A stretch of 64,000 bases of DNA, taken from JACCYQ01 sp036675565. GTDB lineage: Bacteria > Bacteroidota > Bacteroidia > Chitinophagales > Chitinophagaceae. The stretch spans positions 1 through 64,000 of the forward strand of contig JAKFER010000051.1 of NCBI GenBank assembly GCA_036675565.1, read 5' to 3'. Shown piece after piece: positions 1 to 9,216 of the stretch (positions are counted from its first letter, which is position 1; every line of letters starts with the position of its first letter). The translations under genes were made by a program, and so were the position numbers. A model generated the notes under the pieces. It searched no databases and was not told the DNA's origin. It saw nothing but the letters and a program-made list of their open reading frames with translations.

Positions 1-2
1 TG

Positions 3-143
3 CCGGTAATATACAGCAAGGTATATAAAGACTATATACAATCAACCATTGACAAAAAGGGTCGTTTTTTTAAAACCATTTCTTTCAGTATAGATTTTTC
101 GCAGGTAAAAACACCGTTACTCAGTCAATGGATTAGTTTATAA
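3..143 (+). CDS. 3' end of an unrecognised gene (partial)
   Basis: An open frame enters from the left edge and stops at TAA 141-143, giving 46 residues ending in LLSQWISL. The next gene's ATG follows the stop immediately, so the two are probably co-transcribed and translationally linked. The visible tail is rich in Lys, Phe and Ser and has no motif I recognise. Function unknown. Confidence 0.5.
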   Translation, partial: PVIYSKVYKDYIQSTIDKKGRFFKTISFSIDFSQVKTPLLSQWISL

Positions 144-1064
144 ATGACAGCATCATCCATAACATATTTACCCAATCACCAGATTGATTATCAAAAATGG
201 GATGCATGTATAGCCAATGCGCCAAATAGTTTGATCTACGGTTATGCATTTTATTTAACCCAAATGGCAAAAAACTGGGATGCACTTATTTTGAATGATT
301 ATGAAGCGGTAATGCCTTTGATATGGAATAAAAAAATGGGTATCCGTTACTGTTATCAGCCACCCTTTATGCAGCAGGCAGGTTGGTTTGGAAATTTGTC
401 CGCGGAACTGGTGAAAGAATTATTTAATAAGGTAACCTCTTTTGCGAAATATGGAGATTGGATGTTCAATTATGGCAATCCTGATGTGATTAATTGGAAG
501 GGATCAAATACTTTAACCAATTATACACTTAACCTGGATTCAGATTATTTAAATCTCCGGAAAAATTATAAAACAGACCTTTTAAATAATTTAAAAACAG
601 CCGCAAAAAGCAATTTGCAATATACCTCATCAAATGATATTGACGTTGCCATTCAAAATTACAGGACACACTATGGAAGCAGGATGCCACATGTTAAGGA
701 AGAACACTACAAAAATTTTGCTAACCTCTGTCACCAGTTGCAATCAACCAATCAATGCATCATTCTGGAAGTAAAAGATGAGGGGGCAAATTTAATTTCA
801 TCCGCATTGCTATTAAAAGATGCAAACAGGCTATATAATGTGATGAACACTAATACAGAGAATGGAAGACGTCTTTCAGGCAATCATTATTTATATGACT
901 GCATTATTAAAGAATTTGCAGGAACAAAATTAATTTTTGATTTTGAAGGGAGTGATTTGCCGGGCGTAAAAAGTTTCTATGAGAATTTTGGACCCGCAAA
1001 TCAACCATATTTCCATTGGCATTATAACAATTTGCCATTCCCAATGAATCTCTTGAAAAAATAG
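144..1064 (+). CDS. FemAB/GNAT-fold acyltransferase-like protein
   Basis: 306 residues. The C-terminal half has the pattern of FemAB-like GNAT proteins: a long substrate-facing segment followed by a block near residues 265-285 (FDFEGSDLPGVKSFYENFG) in which a strand leads into Gly-Ser and an aromatic FYENFG turn. Proteins of this type in Bacteroidota are usually uncharacterised; relatives transfer aminoacyl or acyl groups to cell-wall or glycan precursors. No signal peptide or membrane segment is visible, so a cytoplasmic location is inferred. The ATG abuts the upstream stop codon. It converges on ispD with a 6-bp gap. The fold assignment is fairly good, the substrate unknown. Confidence 0.6.
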   Translation: MTASSITYLPNHQIDYQKWDACIANAPNSLIYGYAFYLTQMAKNWDALILNDYEAVMPLIWNKKMGIRYCYQPPFMQQAGWFGNLSAELVKELFNKVTSFAKYGDWMFNYGNPDVINWKGSNTLTNYTLNLDSDYLNLRKNYKTDLLNNLKTAAKSNLQYTSSNDIDVAIQNYRTHYGSRMPHVKEEHYKNFANLCHQLQSTNQCIILEVKDEGANLISSALLLKDANRLYNVMNTNTENGRRLSGNHYLYDCIIKEFAGTKLIFDFEGSDLPGVKSFYENFGPANQPYFHWHYNNLPFPMNLLKK

Positions 1065-1070
1065 TTGTAT

Positions 1071-1748
1071 TTATTTTTTTGCAAGTTCATCTAAAATTTT
1101 CTCTGCAATTAACATATCCACCGGACGGGTAATCTTGATATTATTTTCTTCGCCTTCTAATAAAAACACTTTCAAACCAAAAGCTTCAACAACCGTTGCT
1201 TCATCCGTGAATTTATCTTTATAATCTATGTTGAATGCCGGCAATAAAATCTTACTGTGAAAAGTTTGCGGCGTTTGAATGAGTTTAACCTTCGATCGAT
1301 CAATGGCTTCATTACCTTCTTCTGTAATCAAACGAACACTATCCTTCGATGAAATGGCAGGAATGGCTGAACCTGTTTCAATAGCCTTGTCGTAGCATCG
1401 CTTTATAAGATCAACAGATAATAAGCAACGCACACCATCATGTACAAATATGATCGATTCATCTTCTACCAATTGCAATCCATTTTTTACCGATTGAAAA
1501 CGGGTATCACCACCGGCAGTGATCCTGATTCTTTCTTTATCGAAATATCCATCAATGATCTCCTGGCCCATATCGGTAAAATCAGCAGGTAATACAAGTA
1601 TAATCTGTAAATCATCAAATGCTTCGAGGAAAACGTTTATCGTATAAAATAATACCGGCTTATCCTTTAATAATAAAAATTGTTTGGGCGTATCGCTTTC
1701 CATTCTTTTGCCGTTTCCACCGGCCACTATGATCGCATATTTTTTCAT
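1071..1748 (-). CDS. ispD: 2-C-methyl-D-erythritol 4-phosphate cytidylyltransferase
   Basis: 225 residues, normal length for IspD, which converts MEP and CTP to CDP-ME in the non-mevalonate isoprenoid pathway in the cytoplasm. The N-terminus shows the nucleotide-binding signature AIIVAGGNGKRM followed by PKQF (residues 5-24). Further family motifs are VHDGVRCLL near 103-111, TPQTF near 159-163 and TDEATVVEAFG near 181-191. It is the last gene of a minus-strand group rfaE1, isoaspartyl peptidase, ispD; the 109-bp gap to the peptidase leaves open whether it has its own promoter. High confidence from the motifs and length. Confidence 0.93.
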   Translation of the reverse strand: MKKYAIIVAGGNGKRMESDTPKQFLLLKDKPVLFYTINVFLEAFDDLQIILVLPADFTDMGQEIIDGYFDKERIRITAGGDTRFQSVKNGLQLVEDESIIFVHDGVRCLLSVDLIKRCYDKAIETGSAIPAISSKDSVRLITEEGNEAIDRSKVKLIQTPQTFHSKILLPAFNIDYKDKFTDEATVVEAFGLKVFLLEGEENNIKITRPVDMLIAEKILDELAKK

Positions 1749-1857
1749 CTGTAATTTTCTTTATTATTCTTGCCATTAATAATCCTGGTTGAAGACAATT
1801 GCCATACTCTTTAATGAGAATATTTGCCAGGTTAATGACCATAAAATATCAAAACAA

Positions 1858-2811
1858 TCAATACTTTTTGTAAATAGCTATTTCTATTTGGCTGTCGCTG
1901 TTCAAACTTGCCCGGTACATTCCTTCGCTGTTAAACACCATAGCAGTATTTCCCTGCCTGTCCACCCCGATCATACCACCTTCACCCTGCAGTTTAATTA
2001 ACTTAACTTGTACCACTTCATTCATGGCCTGTTTCAAATTCATTCCTTTATATTCCATCAGGCAACTTACATCGTAAGCTGCAACTGCCTTAATAAACGG
2101 TTCTCCATGACCGGTACAACTGATTGCACATGTATCATTGTTTGCATAAGTGCCACAGCCAATTAAAGGACTATCACCAATTCGGCCATATTTTTTATTG
2201 GTCATGCCGCCTGTACTGGTTGCTGCAGCCAGGTTTCCGAAATGATCACAAGCAACAGCACCAACCGTTCCAAATTTCTTTTCCTGATTATTATTTACTG
2301 CATGATTTGATTGATGATCCAACGCAAATTTATCTGTACCCAATAAAGCCTGCCATTGTTCATATCGCTGCTGGCTGAAAAAATATTCATCATTTTCAAC
2401 TGATACTCCCTGGCTTCTTGCAAAATCATTGGCACCTTCTCCACTCAATAATACATGCTCGCTGTTCTGCATCACCAGGGTGGCCAGTTTTACAGGATTC
2501 GCAATATTTTTTACCCCGGCAACAGCACCAGCTCCCAACAATTTCCCATCCATTATTGCCGCATCCATTTCGTGCAATCCCTGATTGTTAAACACAGAGC
2601 CGCGACCTGCATTAAATAGAAGATTATTTTCTAAGGTAGCTACTGCAAGTTCCACAGCCTGTAATGATGAGCCGCCAGCCTTCAATAAATTATAACCAGC
2701 ATTTAATGCTTCTTTTAAGCCATCCAGGTAAGCAGCCTCAAGTTGAGGTGTCATATCTTTTTTTAAAATCGTACCTGCGCCACCGTGTATAACTATTGAG
2801 AATTTATTCAT
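1858..2811 (-). CDS. Isoaspartyl peptidase / L-asparaginase (Ntn hydrolase)
   Basis: 317 residues, the size of the plant-type asparaginase family (IaaA/EcAIII-like), which cleaves beta-aspartyl dipeptides and often asparagine. The proenzyme normally cuts itself before a nucleophilic Thr; here this is Thr182 in the motif KKFGTVGAVACD. The downstream GGMTNKKYGRIGDSPLIGCGTYA block and the N-terminal IHGGAGT (8-14) are also family signatures. No signal peptide, so cytoplasmic. It could release Asp and Arg from the beta-Asp-Arg dipeptides made by the cyanophycinase encoded at 39.7 kb; this link is inferred. It follows rfaE1 after 55 bp. Confidence 0.9.
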   Translation of the reverse strand: MNKFSIVIHGGAGTILKKDMTPQLEAAYLDGLKEALNAGYNLLKAGGSSLQAVELAVATLENNLLFNAGRGSVFNNQGLHEMDAAIMDGKLLGAGAVAGVKNIANPVKLATLVMQNSEHVLLSGEGANDFARSQGVSVENDEYFFSQQRYEQWQALLGTDKFALDHQSNHAVNNNQEKKFGTVGAVACDHFGNLAAATSTGGMTNKKYGRIGDSPLIGCGTYANNDTCAISCTGHGEPFIKAVAAYDVSCLMEYKGMNLKQAMNEVVQVKLIKLQGEGGMIGVDRQGNTAMVFNSEGMYRASLNSDSQIEIAIYKKY

Positions 2812-2866
2812 TTGGTTTTTATTTGTGCGAAAGAATACTATCTGAAAGCAGTGATATTAATTTTCA

Positions 2867-3856
2867 TCAGGACAGCAAAAACATACATTCCTGTTTTAAT
2901 TTTTCTTTGTCGATGGCTACTGTTCCTACCTCTTCACAAACCAGGCCACCGGCAATATTGGCAATCTCAGCCATCAGGTGTGCATTGCGTGTTGCAGCAT
3001 AAACCAGCGATGCAACTGCTATCACGGTATCTCCGGCACCAGAAACATCTGATATGTTTCGCATATGCGATGGAATAATCGATGCTTTATTTTGTTCCTG
3101 GTAAAAAATACCCTTTTCTGAAAGTGTAATCAGTGAAATGTTATGTTTAAGCAGTTTGTTTAATTCAGTATGAATCCCTTTTAATAATTCAAGATCTATC
3201 TCATCAAAAATCAAATTCAATCCTTCTTTTACTTCTTTTAAATTCGGTTTATAGATATCTATATGACGGTACGAGAAAAAATTCTTTCGCTTGGGATCAG
3301 CAGCCGTTAGTATCTTTTTTTTGCGACACAATGCTATGGCTTTGGTTATGAAATTTTCGGTTAGAACGCCTTTATTATAATCTTCGAATATGATTATTTC
3401 CGGCTTTTCATTATTGATAAATAACTCCAGCTTTTTAAATAATAAAGTTTCTAATTCAGTTGAAAGATCATTGGTGATTTCAGAATCCAGTCGCATCATC
3501 TGTTGATTGCGACAAATAATACGCATTTTGTTTGTAGTAACCCGGTCATCCGATTGTATGAAATAAGAAGTATCAATGTAATGTTCTTTCAATAATTCGA
3601 TCAACTTCTCACCATCATCATCTTTACCCGTTACTGAAATAATAGAAACATTAGCACCCAGCGATTCGATATTCAATGCAACATTCCCTGCACCTCCAAT
3701 ACGAAGTTCCCGGTGATGCAAGCTCACCACAGGAACAGGGGCTTCTGGCGAAATACGTTCCACATTACCCCACATATAAGAGTCGAGCATAACATCGCCA
3801 ACCACGCCTACACGCAATGTGGAAAATGTTGCAAAAAGATTTTCAATATGATCCAT
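2867..3856 (-). CDS. rfaE1: D-glycero-beta-D-manno-heptose-7-phosphate kinase (RfaE1)
   Basis: 329 residues, a PfkB-family sugar kinase that makes heptose 1,7-bisphosphate on the ADP-heptose route to lipopolysaccharide core. The first PfkB signature is GGAGNVALNIESLGA (54-68); the second, with the catalytic Asp, is SDVSGAGDT (269-277). The length matches the kinase half of E. coli HldE only, so the nucleotidyltransferase (RfaE2) must be encoded elsewhere, as is usual in Bacteroidota. A perfect -7 promoter box (TACATTTG) lies 67 bp upstream, inside the loop of the ompH terminator. Confidence 0.88.
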   Translation of the reverse strand: MDHIENLFATFSTLRVGVVGDVMLDSYMWGNVERISPEAPVPVVSLHHRELRIGGAGNVALNIESLGANVSIISVTGKDDDGEKLIELLKEHYIDTSYFIQSDDRVTTNKMRIICRNQQMMRLDSEITNDLSTELETLLFKKLELFINNEKPEIIIFEDYNKGVLTENFITKAIALCRKKKILTAADPKRKNFFSYRHIDIYKPNLKEVKEGLNLIFDEIDLELLKGIHTELNKLLKHNISLITLSEKGIFYQEQNKASIIPSHMRNISDVSGAGDTVIAVASLVYAATRNAHLMAEIANIAGGLVCEEVGTVAIDKEKLKQECMFLLS

Positions 3857-3911
3857 AATAATATTTCAAGTTAAGTTTTTTGCGCTTATTTATGCATTGC
3901 AATAGTTCAAC

Positions 3912-3937
3912 AAAAAACCCGGCAAATGTACCGGGTT
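3912..3937 (-). terminator. Intrinsic terminator after the OmpH-like gene
   Basis: A 7-bp stem AACCCGG/CCGGGTT (3916-3922 with 3931-3937) closes an 8-nt loop. On the minus strand it is followed by a run of six T. The loop reads TACATTTG on the minus strand, an exact match to the Bacteroidota -7 promoter element. Confidence 0.75.
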
Positions 3938-3982
3938 AATTTTTAATTCACTTTTTTGAAACAATCAAAATCAGATCAGCTA

Positions 3983-4576
3983 TTATTTTTTCTGATGCAA
4001 TTCATTCAATCCTTTAATAACATCCTGGGTAATATTATAGGTTGTATCCCGGAAATAAAATAGTCCGGGCTCATGTGCAACGATATAAGAATAACCTTTT
4101 GATGCATTATACTCCTTTAAAAAACCTTCAATTTTATCTTTCACGCTTTTCATTTGTCGCATGTAAAAGTCCTGGTATTCCTGGTCAAGCGCCTGCTTCC
4201 GGTTTTGAATATTTTGCTGCATTTGCATAACATCACGTTGAGCGGCTTCGGATTGAACCTGCGTCATCGTTGCTCCCTGGTTTTGATATTTGGTTATTTT
4301 ATCGCGATAATTTTTTTCCAACCGGCTAAGTTCATTATTGATCGCTTCTTCTTTTTTGGTTAACTCAGTCTTCACTTCTTTTACCATTTCAAAATTATTC
4401 TCTAAAGAATCCATTTCAAAATAGGCTATGCGAAATTCACCGCTGTTAATCGTGCTGTCGTTAGATTGGGATTTTGCCGAAATTTTAGTAGAAGAACCCG
4501 AACTGAATTGGAAATAAAACAAAACAGCGATCAAAACAAGTGCAAGAACACTTAAAATAGTAGAAATATTTTTCAT
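3983..4576 (-). CDS. OmpH/Skp-family periplasmic chaperone
   Basis: 197 residues. A hydrophobic N-terminal segment (about residues 5-25) acts as signal peptide or membrane anchor. The body is a long charged coiled coil (roughly 60-150) of the OmpH/Skp type that holds unfolded outer-membrane proteins in the periplasm. The C-terminal part YSYIVAHEPGLFYFRDTTYNITQDVIKGLN matches the conserved OmpH end, where a processed variable is typically followed by DIT.DVI. It has its own terminator. A short inverted repeat GCAAGAT/ATCTTGC lies upstream at 4592-4608; its role is unknown. Confidence 0.8.
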   Translation of the reverse strand: MKNISTILSVLALVLIAVLFYFQFSSGSSTKISAKSQSNDSTINSGEFRIAYFEMDSLENNFEMVKEVKTELTKKEEAINNELSRLEKNYRDKITKYQNQGATMTQVQSEAAQRDVMQMQQNIQNRKQALDQEYQDFYMRQMKSVKDKIEGFLKEYNASKGYSYIVAHEPGLFYFRDTTYNITQDVIKGLNELHQKK

Positions 4577-4706
4577 TATCAGAACCTTTGGCGCAAGATA
4601 TAATCTTGCTGGAAAAGAAAATTGTTAAAAGCAAACCTCCTATGATTATTCAGACTAAAGCCTGCTTTTTCCTGGTTAAATAACTGATATATCAGCCTTA
4701 AATGAT

Positions 4707-4743
4707 AAAGAAAAGTAGGAAGACGTGCTCCCTACTTTTCTTT
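4707..4743 (-). terminator. Probable terminator of rpoC
   Basis: A perfect 13-bp inverted repeat (AAAGAAAAGTAGG at 4707-4719 with its complement at 4731-4743) has an 11-nt loop and lies 48 bp past the rpoC stop. The descending arm is T-rich but there is no long separate T-run. A second small palindrome, CTGATATATCAG, sits at 4684-4695. Confidence 0.6.
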
Positions 4744-4790
4744 TTATAATTGGAATAACGATTTACTTAAAAAAGTCATCCACGTTTTAT

Positions 4791-7700
4791 TTATTCTTCT
4801 TCGTCAAAAGCCATTGCTTCACGGGTAGTCTGCAATAATTCATATTCTTCTTTACTACCTACGATCATATTGTCGAATTCGCGTAAACCTGTACCAGCTG
4901 GTATCGGGTGACCGGTGATTACATTTTCTTTCAGTCCCAGCATTTCATCGGCTTTACCCTGTATGGCTGCTGATGATAATACTTTGGTTGTTTCCTGGAA
5001 AGAAGCTGCAGATATCCAGCTTTGTGTACCCAGTGATGCCTTGGTAATACCCAACAATGTTGGTGCAGATGTGGCTGCTTTAGCATCTCGGAATTCAATA
5101 AGCTTTTTATCATTCCGGCGAAGAATAGAATTCTCTTCTCTTACTTCACGCAGACTAACGATCTGGCCTGGGCGCAGTTTAGTACTGTCACCCGGATCGG
5201 TAACCACTTTTTTATCAAACACCCAATCATTCTCTTCAAGGAATTCAAATTTGTCAGTCAGATCATCTTCTAAGAAACGGGTATCACCCGGATCAACAAT
5301 ATTTACCTTCCTCATCATTTGCCTTACGATCACTTCAATGTGTTTGTCATTGATACGCACACCCTGCAAGCGATAAACTTCCTGGATCTCATTCACAACA
5401 TATTCCTGTACTGCGAACGGACCTTTGATAGAAAGAATATCGAAAGGAGCAACTTGCCCATCACTTAATGCAACGCCTGCTTTTACAAAGTCACCATCCT
5501 GAGCCAGGATCTGGCGGGTTAATGGAACAAGGTATTTTTTAGTAACGCCATCTTTAGCATCAATAATGATTTCGCGGTTTCCTCTTTTAATAGAACCCAT
5601 GCTTACTACACCATCAATCTCACTTACAATAGCTGGATTACTTGGATTACGAGCTTCGAACAATTCAGTTACACGAGGCAGACCTCCTGTGATATCGCGA
5701 AGCTTACCAAGAACCCTTGGAATTTTCACAATAACCTGGCCGGCTTTAACCTCTTCACCTTCTTCTTTAATAATGTGGCTACCTGTAGGTAAGTTGTATG
5801 ATTTAATCTCTTTTCCTTCAACAAAAATGGAAGGAATCCTTGCTTTATCTTTTGTTTCAATAACCACTTTTTCGCGGTGACCTGTTTGTTCGTCAGCTTC
5901 TTCGCGGAAAGTGATACCTTCTATTACATTTTCAAAACGAACGTTACCATTTACTTCTGCAATGATTACGTTGTTGTATGGATCCCATGAACAAATCACA
6001 TCACCTTTAGCTACCTGTTGACCATCTTTCACTCTCAATGTTGCACCATAAGGAACGTTGTTGGTAATTAGAAGCCTGTCGGCTTTTACATCCATAATAC
6101 GAACCTCACCGGTACGACCGATAACAACCTGAACTTTATCTCCATCATTATTGGTAGTAGTAACCGTTCTTAATCCATCAAATTGAACCATACCGTCAAA
6201 CTTGGCAACCAATGAAGATTCTACAGATGCAGAACCTGCAACACCACCCACGTGGAACGTACGTAATGTTAACTGTGTACCAGGCTCACCGATTGATTGT
6301 GCTGCAATAATACCAACAGCATCACCTTTTTGTGCCAGGTAACCCGTTGCCAGGTTTTTACCATAACATTTCACACAAACACCACGGCGGCTTTCGCAAG
6401 TAAGTACTGAACGGATTTCAACCGTTTCAATAGCAACTTCCTCAATATGCATGGCAATTGATTCGCTGATCTCAGTTCCTGCTTCTACAATCAGTTCTTC
6501 GGTTAAAGGATTGTAAATATCGTGAACGGAGGTACGACCCTCGATCCTGTCGCTCAATGGTTCAATGATATCTTCATTATCTTTTAATGCGGTAGTTGCA
6601 ATACCTCTTAATGTTCCGCAATCTTCTTCAGTGATTACAACATCCTGCGCAACGTCAACCAAACGACGGGTTAAGTAACCGGCATCAGCTGTTTTAAGCG
6701 CCGTATCAGCCAAACCTTTACGTGCACCGTGCGTAGAAATAAAGTAATCCAATACATTCAATCCGCCTTTGAAGTTGGAAAGAATTGGGTTCTCAATGAT
6801 CTCAGAACCAGTGGAACCGGATTTACGTGGCTTAGCCATCAATCCCCTGATACCAGCCAGCTGTTTGATCTGTTGTTTAGAACCACGGGCACCTGAATCA
6901 AGCATCATATAAACGGAATTAAATCCTTGTTTATCTGCTGCCAACTCACGGATCAAAGTTTCTGTAAGGCGAGTATCCACCCTACTCCAGATATCAACGA
7001 TCTGGTTATAACGTTCATTATTGGTGATTAAACCCATATTGTAGTTATCCCATACTTCATCAACTTCCACCTTTGCATTCTCCAGTAATTCTTCTTTTAC
7101 TGCAGGAATGATCAGGTCATTGATGTTAAAGGATAATCCACCCTGGAATGCCATGCGGAAACCAATGGTTTTGATATCATCCAGGAACTTCGCTGTTTTT
7201 GGTATATTGGTGATCGTTATGATGTCACCGATGATCTCACGAAGGTTTTTCTTGGTTAATAATGCATTTACAAAACCAACTTCTTTTGGAACTGCCTGGT
7301 TAAATAATACACGACCAACCGTTGTATCAATCAATTTGTTTTTTAGTTCTCCATTCTCAAGAACATTCGCTTTTACTTTAATCCAGGCATGTAATTCAAC
7401 AATGCCTTCGTTATAAGCGATGATAACTTCTTCTGCAGAATAAAATACTTTGCCTTCGCCCTTTACTTTTTCTGTATCAGTTGTTTTCTTTCCTTTAGAA
7501 ATGTAGTACAGTCCCAATACCATGTCCTGTGAAGGAAGCGTGATAGGCGTACCATTCTGTGGATTCAGAATGTTATGAGATGCAAGCATCAATAACTGCG
7601 CTTCAAGAATGGCAGCATGGCTCAATGGTACGTGTACCGCCATCTGGTCACCATCAAAGTCAGCGTTAAAAGAAGAACACACCAACGGGTGAAGCTGGAT

Positions 7701-9080
7701 TGCTTTTCCTTCAATCAATTTTGGCTGGAAAGCCTGGATAGATAAACGGTGCAGCGTTGGTGCACGGTTTAACATGACCGGGTGGCCTTTTAATATATTT
7801 TCAAGAATATCCCAAACAACGGCTTCCTTCTTGTCAACCAGTTTACGGGCTGACTTCACCGTTTTTACGATACCTCTTTCAATCAACTTTCGAATAATAA
7901 ACGGCTTAAATAATTCTGCCGCCATATCTTTTGGTAAACCACATTCGTGCAATTTCATTTCAGGACCTACAACGATAACCGAACGACCAGAATAGTCAAC
8001 ACGCTTACCTAACAGGTTTTGACGGAAACGGCCTTGTTTACCTTTCAATACATCACTGAGTGATTTAAGAGCACGTCCACCTTCTGCTTTTACAGCATTT
8101 GATTTACGGCTGTTATCAAACAATGAATCCACTGCTTCCTGCAACATCCTTTTCTCATTTCTTAAGATTACTTCAGGAGCTTTAATCTCCAGCAATCTTT
8201 TTAAACGATTATTACGGATGATCACCCTGCGGTAAAGATCATTCAGATCAGAAGATGCAAAACGACCGCCATCCAAAGGAACCAATGGACGAAGTTCAGG
8301 AGGTATAACAGGAATATATTGCATAACCATCCATTCAGGACGATTTACAATTCTTGTATTTGCATCGCGGAAACTCTCTACCACGCTCAAACGCTTTAAA
8401 GCATCTGCCTTACGTTGCTGCGATGTTTCAGTTGCTGCTGTATTGCGAAGATCAAAACTTAACTGGTCAAGATCAATGCGCTGCAACATATCATGCACCG
8501 CTTCGGCACCCATCTTAGCGATGAATTTATTCGGATCTTCATCAGGTAACATCTGGTTTTCTTTTGGCAAAGTATCCAGAATGTCCAGGTATTCTTCTTC
8601 TGTTAAAAGATCTGCATAAACCTGGCCTTTATCTGCACGCAAACCTGGCTGAATTACCACGTATCTTTCATAATACACGATGCTTTCCAGCTTCTTGGAA
8701 CTTACGCCTAATAAATAGCCAATCTTATTTGGAAGACTTTTAAAATACCAGATATGAACAACAGGCACCACTAATTTCAGGTGGCCCATTCTTTCACGGC
8801 GAACTTTTTTCTCGGTTACTTCAACACCACAACGGTCACAGACAATACCCTTATAACGGATACGCTTATACTTTCCGCAGGCACATTCATAATCTTTAAC
8901 CGGTCCAAAAATTCTTTCGCAAAACAAACCATCACGTTCAGGTTTGTATGTACGATAGTTGATGGTTTCAGGTTTCAACACCTCTCCATAACTGCGTTCC
9001 AGTATAGAGTCTGGCGATGCCAACCCGATTGTAATTTTAGAAAAAGCGGCTCTCGGACGATTTTCTTTTTTGAATGCCAT
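4791..9080 (-). CDS. rpoC: RNA polymerase beta' subunit
   Basis: 1429 residues, full length for a Bacteroidota beta' subunit, the catalytic half of RNA polymerase. The N-terminal zinc site is formed by Cys66, Cys68, Cys81 and Cys84. The absolutely conserved catalytic loop NADFDGDQM, whose three Asp hold the catalytic magnesium, is at about 472-480. A second zinc site is in CESRRGVCVKCYG in the C-terminal half. The gene follows rpoB after a 136-bp spacer containing an imperfect hairpin and ends before a long inverted repeat. No frame disruption. Confidence 0.98.
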   Translation of the reverse strand: MAFKKENRPRAAFSKITIGLASPDSILERSYGEVLKPETINYRTYKPERDGLFCERIFGPVKDYECACGKYKRIRYKGIVCDRCGVEVTEKKVRRERMGHLKLVVPVVHIWYFKSLPNKIGYLLGVSSKKLESIVYYERYVVIQPGLRADKGQVYADLLTEEEYLDILDTLPKENQMLPDEDPNKFIAKMGAEAVHDMLQRIDLDQLSFDLRNTAATETSQQRKADALKRLSVVESFRDANTRIVNRPEWMVMQYIPVIPPELRPLVPLDGGRFASSDLNDLYRRVIIRNNRLKRLLEIKAPEVILRNEKRMLQEAVDSLFDNSRKSNAVKAEGGRALKSLSDVLKGKQGRFRQNLLGKRVDYSGRSVIVVGPEMKLHECGLPKDMAAELFKPFIIRKLIERGIVKTVKSARKLVDKKEAVVWDILENILKGHPVMLNRAPTLHRLSIQAFQPKLIEGKAIQLHPLVCSSFNADFDGDQMAVHVPLSHAAILEAQLLMLASHNILNPQNGTPITLPSQDMVLGLYYISKGKKTTDTEKVKGEGKVFYSAEEVIIAYNEGIVELHAWIKVKANVLENGELKNKLIDTTVGRVLFNQAVPKEVGFVNALLTKKNLREIIGDIITITNIPKTAKFLDDIKTIGFRMAFQGGLSFNINDLIIPAVKEELLENAKVEVDEVWDNYNMGLITNNERYNQIVDIWSRVDTRLTETLIRELAADKQGFNSVYMMLDSGARGSKQQIKQLAGIRGLMAKPRKSGSTGSEIIENPILSNFKGGLNVLDYFISTHGARKGLADTALKTADAGYLTRRLVDVAQDVVITEEDCGTLRGIATTALKDNEDIIEPLSDRIEGRTSVHDIYNPLTEELIVEAGTEISESIAMHIEEVAIETVEIRSVLTCESRRGVCVKCYGKNLATGYLAQKGDAVGIIAAQSIGEPGTQLTLRTFHVGGVAGSASVESSLVAKFDGMVQFDGLRTVTTTNNDGDKVQVVIGRTGEVRIMDVKADRLLITNNVPYGATLRVKDGQQVAKGDVICSWDPYNNVIIAEVNGNVRFENVIEGITFREEADEQTGHREKVVIETKDKARIPSIFVEGKEIKSYNLPTGSHIIKEEGEEVKAGQVIVKIPRVLGKLRDITGGLPRVTELFEARNPSNPAIVSEIDGVVSMGSIKRGNREIIIDAKDGVTKKYLVPLTRQILAQDGDFVKAGVALSDGQVAPFDILSIKGPFAVQEYVVNEIQEVYRLQGVRINDKHIEVIVRQMMRKVNIVDPGDTRFLEDDLTDKFEFLEENDWVFDKKVVTDPGDSTKLRPGQIVSLREVREENSILRRNDKKLIEFRDAKAATSAPTLLGITKASLGTQSWISAASFQETTKVLSSAAIQGKADEMLGLKENVITGHPIPAGTGLREFDNMIVGSKEEYELLQTTREAMAFDEEE

Positions 9081-9187
9081 ATTGCTATTCAGATTTTAAT
9101 GTTCGAATTAACGATTTTGTTTCAAGCCCCATAACCCTTTTCAACTTCTGTTGCGTCGCACACTTCAGGGTTCTGTACATCATTCAG

Positions 9188-9212
9188 CTATTGATGAATG
9201 AAGTTTCTTCCC
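9188..9212 (-). other. Hairpin in the rpoB-rpoC spacer
   Basis: On the minus strand the spacer carries a 10-bp imperfect hairpin, ACTTCATTCA with TGAATGATGT and an 8-nt loop, just after rpoB. No T-run follows, so it is more likely a processing or stability element than a terminator. Function inferred weakly. Confidence 0.3.
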
Positions 9213-9216
9213 TTAC

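Noticed and set aside
1660..1842. A 60-codon minus-strand frame spanning the ispD start and upstream gap
   Set aside because: Most of it overlaps ispD in another frame and no family features are visible.
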